The notes beneath the pieces were generated by a model, which ran no database searches, was not told the origin of the DNA, and saw nothing but the letters and a program-made list of their open reading frames with translations. 6,100 nucleotides of DNA from Bacillota bacterium (GTDB lineage: Bacteria > Bacillota > Clostridia > Christensenellales > CAG-138), in the NCBI GenBank assembly GCA_023435025.1, contig JAEYSE010000102.1, positions 1 through 6,100 of the forward strand, given 5' to 3'. The position numbers were made by a program, and so were the translations under genes. This document shows, one piece after another, positions 4,399 to 6,100 of this stretch (positions within the stretch are counted from its first letter, which is position 1; the number at the start of each line of letters is the position of its first letter).

Positions 4399-5922
4399 GT
4401 GGTATATTTAAACGGAAAAGATTTGACCATAGATCAGGTGGCATCCGTCGCCCGGAACGGCGAGGAAGTCTCCATTTCGGAAGAAGCGCGCATCTTAATC
4501 CAAAAAGCGCGCAACTATGTGGATGAAAAGCTGGCGGCACATGCCGTCATTTATGGCCTCACCACTGGCTTCGGCAAGTTTTCGGATACGTTCATCCTCC
4601 CGGAAGCGACTGCCGAACTGCAAAAGAACCTCATCATCTCCCACGCCTGTGGCATGGGAGAGCCGCTGGATAAAGAGACTGTGCGTGCCAGTATGCTATT
4701 GCGCTTAAATACATTAAGCCGCGGCAACTCCGGTATTAGGCTTTCCACTATGGACACGCTTCTCAATATGCTCAACCGCGGCGTGCATCCCGTCATCCCG
4801 CAAAAGGGCAGCCTGGGTGCCAGCGGGGATTTGGCGCCCCTTTCGCATATGGTGCTGGTTATGATTGGCGAAGGGCACGCGGAATATAAGGGCGAAGTGC
4901 TTCCCGGCAAGGAGGCCATGGCCCGGGCAGGTATTCCCGTGATCGCGCTTGCGGCCAAGGAAGGCCTCGCGCTCATCAACGGCACACAGATCATGACTGC
5001 GATTGGCGCGCTTGCGATTTACGACGCCGTATCTTTAGCAAGAGCCGCCGATATCGCCGCCGCCATGACTACGGAAGCGCAGAACGGTATTTTAAAGGCG
5101 TTTGACGCGAAGATTCATGAGCTGCGTGGTCATCAGGGGCAAAAGGAGTCGGCAAGGAACCTGTTGACGCTTTTGCAGGGCAGCCGTCTTGCGCAGGATG
5201 TGATCCCCGGCAAAGTGCAGGACGCCTATTCCATACGTTGTGTGCCGCAGATACACGGCGCAAGCCGGGACGCCATCCGCTATGTATTTGACGCCGTCAC
5301 CCGCGAAATCAATGCCGTGACGGATAACCCCATCATATTCCCCGATGAGGATGAGGCGATATCCAGCGGCAACTTCCATGGCCAGCCTATGGCTCTCGCA
5401 TTCGACTTCTTAGGCATCGCCCTTGCGGAATACGCGAACGTCTCCGAGCGGCGCATCGAGCGCATGGTCAACCCGCAAATTAACGACGGTTTGCCCGCCT
5501 TCCTGATACCCGACGGCGGCCTGAATAGCGGTTTCATGATCGCGCAGTACGCCGCCGCCTCCATGGTATCCGAAAACAAGGTGTACGCGCACCCGGCCAG
5601 TGTAGATAGCATCCCCTCCTCCGCCAACCAGGAGGACCATGTCAGCATGGGCACCACCGCCGCCAGAAAAGCGCGCATGATACTGGACAACGCGGAAAAG
5701 GTCGTGGGCATTGAGCTGTTTGTCGCCGCCCAGGCGCTCTGGTTGCGCGGGGACGAAAAGCTTTCTCCCGCCACCAAAGCCGTGTATGATCATATCCGCG
5801 TCTCTGTCCCGCCAGCGCACAAGGATATCGTGATGCACTACGAAATGGTGAAGCTCGACCAAATGGTGAAATCCGGCGAGCTTGTCGCTGCCGCCGAAGC
5901 GGTGTGCGGGAAGCTGCTGTAA
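4399..5922 (+). CDS. hutH: Histidine ammonia-lyase (histidase)
   Basis: HutH removes ammonia from L-histidine to give trans-urocanate, the first step of histidine breakdown, in the cytoplasm as a tetramer. The 507-residue length matches the family (Pseudomonas putida enzyme about 510). The MIO cofactor arises from A141-S142-G143 in KGSLGASGDLAPLSHM. Other active-site residues are in place: Y52 (VIYGLTTGFG), H82 (LIISHACG), N194 (ALINGTQ), Y277 and R280 (QDAYSIRCVPQ), and E412 (SSANQEDHVSMG). Ser81-His82 favours histidine over the phenylalanine or tyrosine lyases of the same superfamily, though a tyrosine lyase or aminomutase is not strictly excluded. Start is GTG at 4399, with GAGGGTG (4385-4391) seven bases upstream. 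The next 178 bases contain no other hut gene, and the divergent neighbour is DUF3788, so hutH seems to stand alone. A promoter and a cre-like box lie upstream, and a hairpin array follows the stop. Confidence 0.96.
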   Translation: MVYLNGKDLTIDQVASVARNGEEVSISEEARILIQKARNYVDEKLAAHAVIYGLTTGFGKFSDTFILPEATAELQKNLIISHACGMGEPLDKETVRASMLLRLNTLSRGNSGIRLSTMDTLLNMLNRGVHPVIPQKGSLGASGDLAPLSHMVLVMIGEGHAEYKGEVLPGKEAMARAGIPVIALAAKEGLALINGTQIMTAIGALAIYDAVSLARAADIAAAMTTEAQNGILKAFDAKIHELRGHQGQKESARNLLTLLQGSRLAQDVIPGKVQDAYSIRCVPQIHGASRDAIRYVFDAVTREINAVTDNPIIFPDEDEAISSGNFHGQPMALAFDFLGIALAEYANVSERRIERMVNPQINDGLPAFLIPDGGLNSGFMIAQYAAASMVSENKVYAHPASVDSIPSSANQEDHVSMGTTAARKARMILDNAEKVVGIELFVAAQALWLRGDEKLSPATKAVYDHIRVSVPPAHKDIVMHYEMVKLDQMVKSGELVAAAEAVCGKLL

Positions 5923-5929
5923 ATAATAC

Positions 5930-6045
5930 CGGGGGCGCTGCCCCCAGGCCCCCGCATAAGGGGCGTAACGCCCCTTATGTATCCCATAGGGATTCTAAAG
6001 GGCCTTAGGCCATTTGGTGGGGTCAAGGGGTGAAACCCCTTGATC
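5930..6045. repeat. Array of five hairpin-forming palindromes after hutH (REP-like; probable terminator)
   Basis: Starting eight bases after the hutH stop, five inverted repeats lie nearly end to end. The first is GGGGGC/GCCCCC (5931-5945), whose left arm can instead pair with GCCCCCG at 5948-5954. The second is a 25-base perfect palindrome (5955-5979, centre A5967). Then come ATCCC/GGGAT (5981-5993), GGCC/GGCC (6001-6011) and TCAAGGGG/CCCCTTGA (6023-6043). Hairpins two to four have three-base A/T-only loops. There is no long T-run, so termination would rely on stem strength. The dense, GC-rich layout resembles intergenic palindromic repeats scattered in clostridial genomes, but copy number cannot be tested here. 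An open minus-strand frame across it is an artefact of base composition. Confidence 0.6.
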
Positions 6046-6054
6046 GTATCTGAT

Positions 6055-6061
6055 AGGAGGG
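6055..6061 (+). promoter_or_regulatory. Shine-Dalgarno-like AGGAGGG near the right edge
   Basis: AGGAGGG is a near-perfect ribosome-binding sequence, but no ATG, GTG or TTG follows at normal spacing. The frame beginning with ATA at 6068 stays open to the window end (ISPLTKQSNMP) and contains an ATG at 6094. A gene may start here with a rare ATA codon, or at 6094 or later. TGTTATAAG (6064-6072) could alternatively be an extended -10 promoter. The call is uncertain because the window ends. Confidence 0.3.
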
Positions 6062-6100
6062 ACTGTTATAAGCCCACTAACAAAACAATCGAACATGCCC

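Noticed and set aside
5280..5862. Long minus-strand open frames across hutH
   Set aside because: They lie opposite a fully conserved hutH, have no ribosome-binding site or recognisable motif, and are expected from GC-rich codon use.
5838..6026. Minus-strand open frame across the hairpin array
   Set aside because: The frame is a by-product of the palindromes and the hutH 3' end, and no start signal is present.
5930..6045. CRISPR array or tRNA cluster
   Set aside because: The palindromes differ from one another in sequence, there are no repeated units with uniform spacers, and no cloverleaf can be drawn.

Overview
The window looks like chromosome from a strict or facultative anaerobe of the Bacillota, most likely a moderately GC-rich member of the Clostridia. 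The grounds are an oxygen-sensitive class III ribonucleotide reductase pair, DUF3795 and DUF3788 family proteins of the kind I associate with clostridia, strong purine-rich ribosome-binding sites, GTG starts, intrinsic terminators with short U-tracts, and operator-like sites of Gram-positive type (a LexA/DinR-like box and a CcpA cre-like box). I cannot name the genus.

Layout. Positions 1-1418 hold the 3' part of nrdD (class III anaerobic ribonucleotide reductase, cut by the window edge) and complete nrdG (its radical-SAM activase). They overlap by 4 bases (GTGA) and end at a strong terminator (1447-1483). A promoter that reuses part of that terminator drives a GNAT acetyltransferase gene (1525-2169), which has its own terminator at 2214-2237. 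Next comes a near-consensus promoter with a perfect GAAC-N4-GTTC palindrome at the expected transcription start. It precedes a small cysteine-rich DUF3795 gene (2316-2735). A bidirectional terminator (2769-2796) separates this gene from two minus-strand genes: a seven-repeat TPR protein (2848-3612), clearly more AT-rich than its surroundings, and a DUF3788 protein (3750-4190). The 137 bases between those two carry what looks like the proline-rich tail of a lost gene. The 208-base gap 4191-4398 is a divergent control region: a promoter for the DUF3788 gene, a 14/15 match to the CcpA cre consensus, and a promoter for hutH. Complete hutH (histidine ammonia-lyase, 4399-5922) follows, with all expected catalytic residues visible. 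The last 178 bases are a run of five hairpins, then a Shine-Dalgarno-like AGGAGGG near the right edge.

How the genes fit together. Only nrdD and nrdG clearly work as a unit: NrdG uses S-adenosylmethionine to install the glycyl radical on NrdD, which makes dNTPs without oxygen. The other genes appear to be separate transcription units. hutH stands without hutU, hutI or hutG on either side inside the window, so histidine use here is either completed elsewhere or stops at urocanate.

I did not find a clearly new multi-gene system. The items most worth a second look are the LexA-type operator in front of an uncharacterised DUF3795 gene, the cre-like box between hutH and the DUF3788 gene, the hairpin array after hutH, and the proline-rich remnant next to the AT-rich TPR gene.
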